Below are positions 45,201 to 56,545 of a DNA stretch of 64,000 nucleotides, piece after piece. Within the stretch, counting starts at the first letter, position 1. Every line of letters begins with the position of its first letter. The position numbers were made by a program, and so were the translations under genes. The notes under the pieces were generated by a model. It was not told where the DNA came from and ran no database searches. It worked only from the letters and a program-made list of their open reading frames with translations. This DNA is from Narthecium ossifragum (taxonomy: Eukaryota > Streptophyta > Magnoliopsida > Dioscoreales > Nartheciaceae), in NCBI GenBank assembly GCA_963920575.1, contig OY986967.1, forward strand, positions 26,651,384-26,715,383. Reading direction: 5' to 3'.

Positions 45201-47817
45201 GAACTCATAAACTCAGCAATTCCTGGAAATGCTGCTGTTGCTCAGCCTCAGGCTTATGCATTGGTAAGCTATTGGATATGAATTTCCTTAAGTAAGAGAA
45301 ACCCTGGCTTGGTGCAAATTGACTCTGAGCTCCCCTGCTACGCAGGTTGGAATGGCTGCCACGTTAGCTTCAGTTTGTTCAGTTCCCTTGACCTCAGTTT
45401 TGCTCCTGTTTGAGCTTACAAAAGATTATAGGATTTTGCTTCCGCTCATGGTTAGTTTGCATATCCACTTTCGTGTTCGACTAGCACCGTATATATTTTC
45501 ATCTCAGATCAATGATGATCATCATTTGGATGCTTTGTGTTTTTTTCCTCTTGTTCAACAGGGAGCTGTTGGATTGGCTATATGGGTGCCCTCTGTAGTT
45601 AACCAGCCCAAAGACAGTGAGATGTTGGAAACTAGGGCCCATGGTCGGGGCTATTCTTCTCTTTTATCTGCTGAAGAGAAGAATGCGGCTATTTGGAGAC
45701 GACATGGTGGCATGGATGATCTTGAACTTTCTATTGTAGAACCTGATGACCATCTACAAGGAATTTCCAGTGAGGAGATACTTTTGGATGAAATGAAGGT
45801 TGGATAGATTTTCTGCTTGTAGTTTCTATTAGTTTTGAGTCTTAATGCATTACGAATGTGTCGCAGAACCGATTTTCTAGTTTTGATAGCCTGTCAGGGA
45901 AGTGTTCCTGGTGTGGGACAAACTTACATTTTCTTGGTTTTTGCAGGTTTCTCAAGCTATGACAAAGAACTATGTTAAAGTTTTACCCACAGCTTTCTTG
46001 GGAGAGGCAATAAAACTTATGCAGGATAAGCAGCAAAATTGCATTCTTGTTGTTGATGATGACGATTTTCTTGAGGGGATACTTACTCGAGGGGACATTC
46101 AACGGAAAGGACTGAACACATGCTCAGAGGAGGATCGATCTAAGGGGGATTCAGCAAGGATTGATGTATGTGGTATCCTGAATTCTGGCTTATAAACTTA
46201 TGCAGTCCCCCCATACATTTTAACCTTTTCTTTGTGTTAACATTTGGACATTAGGATGACTCTCTTCGCAACATTTTGCACATGTAGGTCAATCCTTTGC
46301 AATATTTTCGTGTAACCTTTGTGGCAATAATGGTGTGTGGAAGGTTTTTATGTATTTCTGATATTTTTGCTTGTGTATGGATATTTCACAAATAGCCTCG
46401 TATACTTCATATTTGCGCTTGCTTATAATTTTGCGAACATATGAATTAACTGCACAAATTTTGATGCAGGGGGACACCTATCTTATCTCTTCATGCTATA
46501 CACGAGGCTTTCAATATCGAGGCAGCGAACGTGGACTTTTAACTTGCTTCCCTGATACAAATTTGACAATTGCAAAAGAGCTTATGGAGGCTAAAGGAAT
46601 AAAGCAATTGCCAGTGGTGAAGCATGGTGGGCAACCTAGAAATAACCACAAGCGGAAGCTTGTTGCTCTTCTTCACTATGAATCTATCGGGCACTGTCTC
46701 CGGTTAGTGTGGACTTCGAGCCTTTTAGACCTTTTCTTATTGATTCAATTATGGGTATCTACTTTTAGGTTGCAGAAATGTTTTCTTTGGTGGTGGTGAG
46801 TAGATAGCGGCACTTCTAGTATGGCTATGGCAATCGGCTGGATATCATAATTTGTTGTATTCAATTAAATCCCCTAGATGTAAGAATGGAAAAATAAAAC
46901 CCTTTGAAGACATGTTTCAGCAATGTTGGCCTGTCAAGGATTTCTGTAATTGGATAGTGTTTCCTCTCCCTTCTGTCCTAGTTGTTAATGCTATCGCCAA
47001 GGGGAGGAAAAAAGATATTAAAACAACTAACGTGTTTTACCTAGTATTTGTGGTCCTTTCAGTACCTAAGTGTAACAACTTCGCAGTATGATCTCTTAGC
47101 TTCTCCAGATCAAATGTTTACTTCTCCTAGACAATTGCAGATTTTTCTTGTGGCATTCAAATGTTTTTAGTTCATGAGTCTTTTAGTTCCTCTAGAAGGT
47201 TGCCACAACATCTGGTTGTCAAACATCCACAAAGATGTATAGCTCCCTATTTTTCTACCTAAAGGAACACTAATGCCACCAAGTGTCATCGCCACTAGAG
47301 TAAGCTGCAAGACCCTGGCTCACCACAGCCATCCTTTACACTTCCTGAAAATGGAAGAAAAATCCTTTACAAATGGAATCGCAAGGAACATAATCGAGTG
47401 TCACATTTATAGCTGTTGAATGTATTAATTATGTTTCATTGTTTTTGCCACAGGTCACCTTAGATATTAACTGCAGAAAGAATTGAATCCTTGATTTTGT
47501 CCTTGCCCTGGCAGCTGAAAATATCTTAAGCATCTCTATTTGATGCACTTTACAGACTGATCTTTTGTGATGGAATATGCAGATGCTTAGCTTCAACATC
47601 TCTTTGCTGCCTTTATAGCTGATAGGTGGATCATGTAGTCATGAAAAGATTGCTCAAGTTTTTCTCAACTATCCTTTACATAAAGAAGAAGACTCTAGAT
47701 TGCTAATGCATATCGTGTTTCTCCGTGTCATGATGCAGAGAGGAAGTGGAACGCAGGAAAAACATCTATCTGCAAAGAACAGACGACCTTCACGAAATTA
47801 TGACGAATGGTCATTGA
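42292..47817 (+). CDS. CLC-f: CLC-type chloride channel or antiporter, CLC-f type
   Basis: Nine exons: 42292-42660, 43362-43764, 43990-44184, 44809-45263, 45346-45450, 45562-45798, 45947-46165, 46470-46702, 47739-47817; all junctions are GT..AG and the sum is 765 codons (764 residues). The protein follows Arabidopsis CLC-f closely: PPEWALLLIGCLLGLATGL, HVIHEWAWAGTPNEGAAWLR, and the last residues TNGH. CLC membrane domain at about residues 95-540, with GPEGP (gating Glu about residue 218) and GLYAPS (about 430). The GSGIP motif of classical CLCs is missing, as usual in the CLC-e/f branch. Two CBS domains follow from about 589 (MTKNYVKVLPTAF and LLTCFPDTNLTIAKELMEAK). CLC-f is reported at the Golgi and moves anions. 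The N-terminal Gly run is a low-complexity start; the ATG is the first in frame. Confidence 0.95.
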
Positions 47818-49469
47818 AGTGATCATCAGCATGAGAAGATACTCAGGGTTGCCTCTAATTAAGGTTCAGAGATATATGAGTCAGGGAACTAATTTACTTT
47901 GGAGTTTGCCTCGTTGTGGGTAAAGCCCACCATCAGCTTCCTTAGAGAAATTCAAACCAGGTGATTAATACTTGGAGGCCTTTTCCAATCCATTTGTATT
48001 AATCCGTGATGGCGCTCGGCCAAATGAAGCAACAAGTTGGAGAGCTGACCAGTTTTTCAACAGCATCATACGGAGTTTAGTTCTCATGTATACTTTTACG
48101 CACTCAGAGGACTTTTTGGTTTGATATCCATACGCGAAGAACAATCCAAGGAGAAAGGATACTAATGTACAGGTTGTAATGCCAGATATCGCTCTCTTCT
48201 TGGCTCCTTACAATGAAGATATGTTCATAACTGACTTATTTTACACAACATTCAATACCATGTGCTCATTGTTAAAAGATTTTACTTCCAGAGCTTGTGT
48301 CGAGAAAAATTTCCTGACCTATTTTATATTAGAGCACTGATTGGTGTACATGCTGACGTCATATGTGTATTATACATGCCCGAATGGGTAGTGGATTACC
48401 GATTCTTTCATGGACTTATCGATTCTTTCGTGTAGTCCATCGGTCTACCGATGGACTATATCAATGAATCGATAGTCTACTACCGATTGAATTATTCATC
48501 TAGTCCATCGGTAGTGAGTGGACTCTATCAACCAATTGATACCTCACTATCGATATAATTCAATCGGTAGTCCACTACCGATTCATTGATATAGTCCATC
48601 AGTAGATCACTACCGATGGACTATATGGACAAATCGGTATTAGACTACTGATTCGGTGGCATCATCACCTGTCCATGTACCCAAAACATTGCTCGTAATA
48701 TCTAAAAGGATGTATGGTGGAGTTGAGGGATGCAGGTTGTGGTCATTTAGCCGTATTTCTGGTTATTTTTCGAGTCTTTCCACCAATGACTTCAATGAAA
48801 TCATAGGAAATCAGATGTTTTAGGAATTCCTGTAGGCTTATTTACATATGTATACTATCATCATATTGCAATGTTCAACTTATCCGTTTTCGTCAGCATG
48901 TGTTGCATACATTCTTCACATTGTTGAAAAAATTGAAATCTTGCGAATGCTCATTGTTTTATAGCAGCAGCTGGTCATTGAATCAGATTCCAGGAAGACC
49001 ATGCAGCTCAAAAGATGAATAAGAAGGCTTATAAATGGTCACTTGAAGTTTTTAGCATCAAAAGGAACAGCCATAAGACAAGAATGCAAGCAAATGTTTA
49101 CGTAGAGCTTTCACAATTATGACAACGCTTAGCTTCCTCAAAGCTAAAGAACAAGGAAATACACATTGCACAGGGAACAAAAGTTCCATCTCTTAGCTGC
49201 CACATTCAAATCTGGAGTATCTAAGAAAAATCACACTTAGTGTAGCCCTGCTGATGTCTAAGGAGCGTTGAGAAATTAAGATCACAATACTTCCAATTTT
49301 AAACCCCTTGATTTGGATTCTGTCACTGTTGTTCCAACCAAAGCAATGGAGTAAAACAAAGGTAAGGATGTTTGGAAATTCTCTATATAGAAAGAAGGGC
49401 ACAATCAAATTTCATCTCAGATATACACGCACAAAAACCTAATCTTTCTTACTGTATCTACAGATGAGG
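47818..49469. other. Spacer between convergent CLC-f and WRKY genes
   Basis: Contains the 3' UTR of the channel gene on one side and of the WRKY gene on the other, plus a palindromic transposon-like repeat at 48332-48694. No other gene seen. Confidence 0.6.
48332..48694. mobile_element. MITE-like element full of ATCGGTAG/CTACCGAT palindromes
   Basis: 363 bp. Left end GAGCACTGATTGGTGTACAT, right end in reverse complement GAGCAATGTTTTGGGTACAT, about 4 mismatches. Inside, CCATCGGTAG and CTACCGATGG alternate several times, so the whole element can fold into a branched hairpin. A related element lies at 56276-56545. Target duplication not clear. Confidence 0.65.
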
Positions 49470-52400
49470 TCATAGAGGTAGCCTGCTCAACATCTGATGG
49501 TATCCAGACGCCCCATTCGGCATGGGTAGATGGGGGTCTGACATAGGCTCCTCTTTTGGCTCTCCTTTTGGCATCATGAACCCTGCTTCATTAGCCTGGT
49601 GATGCGCCATATAAGAATGAGCAGGAGGTAGGATTGGCATCCTCATAGGCGCCATCGAGTTCAGCCCGGGCATCGCAAGGTTGGCAAGGCCTCGCTGGCC
49701 CATCCCGAAAGCAAAACTGGCTGCCGGTCCTAATTGCTCTCTTCCGGGAAGTCCAAATGCACCTAATGCTGCGTGGCCCTCAAATCTCATCAAGCTGTCT
49801 TGAATATGAGTTGGCTCTGGTCTCCGTGGAAGGCTATGAGACTGAGAGGGAGTAGCAGCAGATGCTCCGTTACATGCTCCAGAGCTTGGATGGCTGCCAC
49901 CACCCCCTCCGTTCCTAGCAGCTGGGACATCATGGTTGTGCTTTCCCTCGTAGGTTGTGATCACTGATTTGAGATCATGCGATGCCCTCTCTACATGCTT
50001 CCGGACTGAGCACCCTGGATGAGTGCATTTGTAGTAGCTTCTGCAGGACAGAAATTACATGCTTCTTTCAGGCAACGAGTTAGATTGCATTAAGTAATGT
50101 GTTAAAGCTTTGCAAACTTCTTACGTCCAACTTATTAAGTACCAATGTCGTCTTCCTCCTTCAATATTGGAGGGTTATGTTAAAATGCAAAGGATACCAT
50201 ATTCAACAATCCTTGAAAATGATAGGGTTTCCCCTGGCCCAATCTAGTCAGTCATCTTTCATTAGATTAATAATCTAGCCTAGTTCCCATAAACTGCATA
50301 AGTGGGCCATGCTCAGAGTTTAAATGTTCAAACACAGAGACATGTCGTGTTTCTTGAGAAGAAAAACATATTCTTGAGAGACTTACCTTGGGTTCGGGTT
50401 TCCTTTGACTACCTTCTGGCCATACTTGCGCCAGCGATAACCATCGTCAAGGATGTCAACCTCACTAGTCGTTTGAACAACAACCCTTGGTTCACGAACA
50501 GCTCTTGAAGCTGCACTCATGTCTATTGGGCAAGTATCCATTTTCCTGAAACAAGAAATATGCAGGACAAACCAATTGAGCAAAAAGTAGCCATGGGCTT
50601 CAGGTAGAGTAAAACAAGGAAAAGAAATGACCTTCGCTTAGATTCAGACTCATCTCCTTCTCCTTCACCACCCAGCGAGACACTGCCATGGGTTGCTCGG
50701 TCATCCTCTTCCTCATTGGATAATGTGGATGAAACATCTACTGCAGCATCAGAGGACTCAAAACGAGGGCCCTCTTGAGTCTGCATGGAAGCAGATTGAT
50801 CACCAAATTCAGCAGCCATAGAAGCAGACGATGTCACCTCCAGCGCATCATTTGTCCAGTCTTGTCCCACAGATCCATTCTGTGTGCTCAACCACACATG
50901 TTTCCCATCATGATTGGCTTGCAAACTGGTGCTTTCCAAATTATCAAGCTGCATATCAGTGAATGGGAGAGAAGGAGCAATGCCGGATCGACGGTTTGGT
51001 GGAGGCTTAGGGTGGTTGTGAGCTCCCTTGTAAATTATCTCTGTTATATGACCTTCATGAGAGCGCTCCACCTTCTTCTTCACTTGACAATTTGGATGGG
51101 TACATTTATAGTAGCTCCTTGGAAACTCACTACCTTTTACCTGCTTCTGTCCATATTTCCTCCAGTTATAGCCATCCTCAGCGGGAGCCCCAGCAACTGT
51201 AGAGGAGATTTCTCCCTTAGGATCAGCTTCGCCATCTTGCAGGTCATCAAGAGGTGGAGACTGTTCACTACCCACAAAGTAATTAGAGACCTTCTGATTG
51301 AACATGTTATCGTCAGCTATTTCCTTTTTGTCAGTTGTGTCAGAAAAAATAGGCTGAAAGTTGAACTCTTGCTGATTTTCATGGTTAATACCACTGGCCT
51401 CTAGGTTTCTTGCTTGAGAAAGATGTTCTGATTGCAGAGAGACATCTACAGTTGGTAATGACTGGTGGTGATCAATTGTTGAGGCATCCTGAAGTGACAG
51501 GTTTCCGTTAGACTATCAGTCATCAATGCGATCAAGATGTACAAGCAAGCATGTCATGATCGAATATCACAAGTCTTGCAAGCAATATTTTGATTTCATA
51601 ACTCAGCAACATGAAGAGGGGCAGAAAGCAACATTGAGAAACAAAAAGGGAAGTATGTGATTGCAAGCCACCACATCTATATTCCACAAATAACTGAGTA
51701 CTTGGAATGACAAGCACATTTCAGCTAAAACAATTAGTAAAGAACTGTGACCTTCTACTAATGGGCACACAATTCCGTAACAAAGATCTCAAAAAACAAC
51801 TGGGCCAAGCAACTCAATCATTTTGCTCCTAATTATCAATATTTCACCAACAAAGATTCCCAACAAATTTTCAAATGGAGCTAAAGGAGATTATTGTACT
51901 CTGGAAACAAACATATTCAACAAAGATCTTTTGCTTTCAAACAACTTCTAAGGTAGTTCCACAAGCAATTCATTGTACTAATTGCAGAAAAGCTAATAGA
52001 TTGAAGTGAGAAAAGAAAAAACATGAGCTACCCTGTGTTGATATGCTCTCTTGACACAGAAATTAATTGGGTGATCAGTCAGTAACAATTTTATCATTTC
52101 CAAGCGACATGAAAGTATATAATGTAAATTTCCACCAAATAACTTGAGAATATTCAACTGATACATGTATAATAAAGGTGAACATTGATGAGCACGGGAA
52201 ACTCTACTCAAGTAGAATACATAGAACAGGATACAAACCAACATAAAGATCACTTCTTATCAATGAGTTGGGTCATAAGTTAGCCAAGTTCTACATCTAA
52301 GTTCTAATTAAAAAAATCCATAGTTCAAAGTAAATTAAATACATTTTTATCTGTGTAAGATGCATGGTACTAATTCTTAATCTGAATGTCTTAAGAGATA

Positions 52401-53828
52401 CCATCTACTAAATAACCATAAATTTGCACTACTTCCGAATAACTAAGAATTGGAGTTGCCTCCTTATAACATCAAAGAGTGGATCAGCACATTACTTTAT
52501 TCTCTGCACTCATAAAGTATGAGGAGCTAGAATCCAGATGAGGCTTGAAGGCAAATGAATCAGGATCAACATCATCAAGTTTGTGATCTGTAGCTTTATC
52601 ACTAAGTGCCGATACTGATGTCGAGTTAGAATTATTGTACTGGTCAAACAGGAATTTGCCAGTTGTAGGAGACGGCATAACCTGTAAAATAAGAAAGCAA
52701 TTTTAGAAGATACATTATGGAAAGCAAGAAATATTAAACTCTTGTCACGAAGCATCCACATAAACTTCAGTAAATTACTCCGTGGAGAACATAACCCCAA
52801 TTGGTGAAGAATTCTCTGAGAAAAAGCACCTATATCATCAAAACCTTGTACCAAAAAACCACAAAGAAATGTTGAAACCCACAAGTTCTGCATTAAGGTT
52901 TCACAGTATTTCGTCTACCATCATTATCCAAAGGAGCCTTGTAATCTACAGAATGGCCCCATAGTTACAAGATATCGGCTTATAGCACTCAAATGAAGAG
53001 CAAACAAAATAAATAAACATGTCCTCCTCACAAAGTGGTGTTATGCATACATCTGTGCAAAATCATTCTTAATGAAATCTCGATAATAAAACCCGCAAAA
53101 CCAGAAGCTATTCATCAACTTCTTGCCAAACCCGATGTCTCTTCAAGCTCATTTATTGTTGAAGATCATTCAACAGAAAATCAGAGATATAAAACCCATG
53201 AAAAACTGAAAGATTGGTCATTAAAGCTTCTTGACAATCACCATATTTCTTCCAGCTAATGCTCCCTGAACTCTAAAGGGATTTTAGGGCAACCGCAATC
53301 ACCACATCCATTGACCAGATTAATACTGGAGAACATATTGAAACATCTTGAGCAGCGAATTATTACCATATTAGAAAGGAAAACCGGAGAATCCAGCAAT
53401 GTAGTCGGACTCAGGCCAGGTGGAATCGTCAAATAAGGAGAACGAACTTCCGACTGCGATGGAGACAAATTGGCCGATCTGATCTGAGAAGTGTTGAGCT
53501 TTAGAGCATTGAATCCTGCTCTAGCCGCCATTCTCTCAGCTAAGCCACCTCGCGAGCTCGGTTTGTGAACGTCGAGCAAGCTTGGCTCTAATAAGAGATC
53601 GCTCGAGAACCCAAAACCAGCATCACCATCTTCTTGTTTAGATGTCATAGCGGTCATTTGCTTGTCAGATTCCGGCAAAGGCCCCGCATTTCCATCTTCT
53701 CCTACTAGATCGGAGAATGATCTCGAACCAAACTCCTCGTTCAAGAAATTGGAGATCATAGTTCTCGGGCTGGGGTTCACCGGAGTCCAATCTCCGATCA
53801 CGGCAACGTTGTCGTCCATCCCCGCCAT
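49470..53828 (-). CDS. Group I WRKY transcription factor, WRKY2/WRKY20-like
   Basis: Nuclear DNA-binding protein that recognises W-box promoters (TTGAC core). Five exons: 53828-53367, 52681-52496, 51488-50632, 50545-50387, 50040-49470; 744 residues in one frame. Two WRKY domains, which defines group I: WRKYGQK at about residues 325-331 and 539-545, each with a C2H2 zinc finger (N-terminal CTHPNC..HNH, C-terminal C-x4-C-x23-H-x-H). The intron inside the C-terminal domain, after PNPR, is at the position conserved in the family. The N-terminus has [20 protein letters not shown], the Ser-Pro motif phosphorylated by MAP kinases in group I members, and VFLSN. The donor after exon 3 is GTCATTT, a poor match beyond GT, but the join SKRR-KMD fits the family. 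A GA/CT-rich tract at about 54398-54430 lies upstream and may be in the leader. Confidence 0.95.
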
Positions 53829-54395
53829 GATGGGCTCCTTCCCTTATCTTCGTTCACCAAGATCAAAGCCTACCAAAACAAACCAAACGTCACAAACTAA
53901 AACGAAAAGCTCTGCATAATAAGAACCTCGAGAAGAATAGCAAAACCAAGCCCACCTTCAATGCAAACTCGAGCAACTCAAGAAAAAAAGATCGAATCTT
54001 TCCAATGCCAAGATCAAAGATTTAAAGATAGCAAAACAGAAAAAGATCAAATATTTCAAGGCAATGGGGGAAGAAACAAGGGATTTAACAGGTACCAAGA
54101 TCACCAAACGGTCCAAATCCCGCAAACCAGGGATGCCACGCCAATTATAACCCACCAAAACACCCAAAAATAGCTCCAAACAAACACAGAACACTACCCA
54201 GAAAGGAATATTATAAAAAAGAAGCCAAATCCAGCAGACCCCAATGATTGGCCTCCCCCCAGATGCATCAGTCTCCAAGCTTCCAACTTTTCGAGGAAAG
54301 AGAACAAAAGACGTCGGTGGTACTCGTGTAGAACTATAGATGGACGGGAAAACAGAGATCAGACACGAATCACAGCTGCCTCGCTTCCTTCCATC

Positions 54396-54431
<36 letters not shown>

Positions 54432-55202
54432 AGAGGATTGCTGCAAATATTACTTATTTCTCTGCAGCTGCTGTGACAGAGGGGGACAGATGGAGAGAAA
54501 GGGTGGTGGGGAGAGGTGTTTGTTTGACCGGAAGAGGCTTAGATATAGGAAGGATTCGTTGGAACTCGAGAGAGAGAGGAGCATTCATGAGAGGAGGACG
54601 AGGAGGTGTGCTCATCTCCACCATTGCCTGTCTCTCTCTCTCTCTCCATTCTTTTCTAGTTTTTTTAACTCTTTTGTTTCTACTTTTTAATATAAAATTT
54701 CCAAAAAATATAGGATTATTTTATATAACTCGTTTCATCTATTAATTATGATTGGGCATCATGTCTGGAATTTAAAATTTACATGGATATACGTATCAAA
54801 GATAGAGATAGTAATTTGGTCTACATATTTCTATTAGATTGATCTTAAAGTTTTTTTTATAGGAGGTTTTGTAGTATTGTTAGAAATATAGAGAGTTTTC
54901 TGACATTATGAATCTTTTCAGGAAATTTTATAGTATTAACTCCTATATTTTAAAAGGACAGACATCACTTTATTGTATAGGAATTAAGGACAGGGTTTTT
55001 TTTATTTTATAGTTGAGCCGAGAGGCGCAGAACGCGCTGATAGAGGCTCGGTGATAGAGGACTCTATTTCAGACTACATATAAGGCACCGAACTCATTGA
55101 CACAGTAGCGGCGGTCGCATGCGTGCGAGATCGTCAGTCACTGCATTTGCCTCGCATGATACATGTATAAAAATAACTCCTCCTATGATAGCAGTGAAAC
55201 TC
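53829..55202 (-). promoter_or_regulatory. Leader and promoter side of the WRKY gene
   Basis: Upstream of the start codon on the gene's strand. CT-rich sequence (GA on the plus strand at about 54398-54427, and again TCTC at 54629-54646) suggests a 5' UTR, and a leader intron is possible because GT and AG signals occur, but I cannot define it. Beyond 54700 the DNA is AT-rich with no gene. Confidence 0.4.
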
Positions 55203-55205
55203 TAA

Positions 55206-55684
55206 AGGGTGCGTTTGGTTGCATGACCGGAGAGGTAGAGGGAGAGGGAGAGGGAGTGGGAGAGGGAGAGGGAGAGGAGTGGAGAGGAATGAGATTGCCA
55301 TCGTTTGTGTTTGGTATGACCATGGGAGTGGGAGAGGGAAAGACGTTGTTTGTGTTTGGTATGACCAAATTAAGATGGGAAAGCGAATGATATTGAAGTT
55401 ACTAATATACCCCTAAATCTGATGGCTATAATTAGTTCTTTTAAAAGATACATAATTTTTAAGAGGGGTATTTTAGTACTCTTCTTTGCGTTGACCAAAA
55501 TAGGAGGAAAGGAAACATGATTCCTCCCAATTTCAGGAGGAGTCCGGTTTCCTTCCGTTATGGGAGAGCTCGGGAGAGGGAGTCGCCTCTCCCGCGCTTA
55601 AATGCCAACCAAACGCGGCGGAGGGAGTTGTGACTCCCTCTCCCACTCCCTCTCCCATGGTCAAAGGGATAACCAAACACAGCC
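55206..55684. mobile_element. Tourist-like MITE with GGGAGA minisatellite arms
   Basis: 479 bp. Left end GGGTGCGTTTGGTTGCATGACC, shortened here to its first bases, matches the right end in reverse complement, GGCTGTGTTTGGTTATCC, over GG-TG-GTTTGGTT. TAA flanks both sides (55203-55205, 55685-55687). Inside each end GGGAGAGGGAGTGG-type repeats run in opposite directions, so the arms pair beyond the terminal repeat. A second GCGTTTGGTTGGCATTTAAG-like end (inverted) lies near 55600, perhaps a nested or duplicated end. No coding capacity. Confidence 0.75.
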
Positions 55685-55687
55685 TAA

Positions 55688-55838
55688 GGACCCATTTGGA
55701 TTGAGAATACGATAAGTTTGCATAGTGGATAAAGTAAAAGTTATGCATGTATCAAAGGTAATTATGTAGGATTTAATGAAAAATATTTGGATGCATATAC
55801 AGAGTTTATGCATGCTTATACTCAATTCAAACGGGCCC
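55688..55838. mobile_element. Second MITE abutting the first, 151 bp
   Basis: Left end GGACCCATTTGGATTGAG; right end in reverse complement GGGCCCGTTTGAATTGAG, 15 of 18 bases. TAA occurs on both sides (55685-55687 and 55839-55841), and the left TAA is also the right target copy of the preceding MITE. AT-rich interior without coding capacity. Confidence 0.8.
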
Positions 55839-56275
55839 TAAATATTCATGTCTATCACCCACACTTCCATTGATGGAGTTCACCTCTTCCTTGAGTCAGA
55901 CTCTATAATGACAGGGTGTTCCTCGAGTCAACTCTCTTTCATTGACGGAGTTCATCGTGTTCATTGGGATTTCACTTCTTTGTTTGCAGGCTTATTAAGG
56001 TCGTATTCCTCCCCTGTTAACAAGAATATGAAATCCGTGGTTTGTTTCTCCCTCAGGTCTCTTTGGATTTCGAGTAATGATTTAGTTTTCAGTGGCACCA
56101 CCTCTTCTCCGTTGTCTGTCTCGCGGTGTCTCGCGGCGTCTTTGGTCATCGATTAACGAATTTAAGAGGTGTGTTTTGGAATCTCGTCGGGCTCTAGAGT
56201 GGAGCATAGCCCTTGTTCTCCTTTGGTCCAATCGGACGTCTTTGGATGGTTTCTCTATTGTTTTCTTGTAGGATA

Positions 56276-56545
56276 AAGATTCATGTACATGATCACGTGA
56301 TCATATACATTGCATATTTCGACAATCGGTAGATGTTTATTGATTGTCGTATCTAATCTATGACACTATCGATGGATTAGAACAACCAATCGATAGTGTC
56401 CTACCGATTAGATGATTGATATATTCAATTAGTAGATGCCTATTGATTGGTTGATCTACCGATAGACTAGGTGAATCAATCGGTAGACATCTACCGATCG
56501 AAGGGCACGATGTGCATGCTCTTACCCATGTACCCAAATCAGCTT
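56276..56545. mobile_element. Second element with ATCGGTAG/CTACCGAT palindromes
   Basis: Carries alternating CAATCGGTAG and CTACCGATTG motifs as at 48332. Ends are weaker: GATTCATGTACATGA at the left and, in reverse complement, GATTTGGGTACATGG at the right, close to the ends of the first copy. Limits approximate. Confidence 0.55.
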
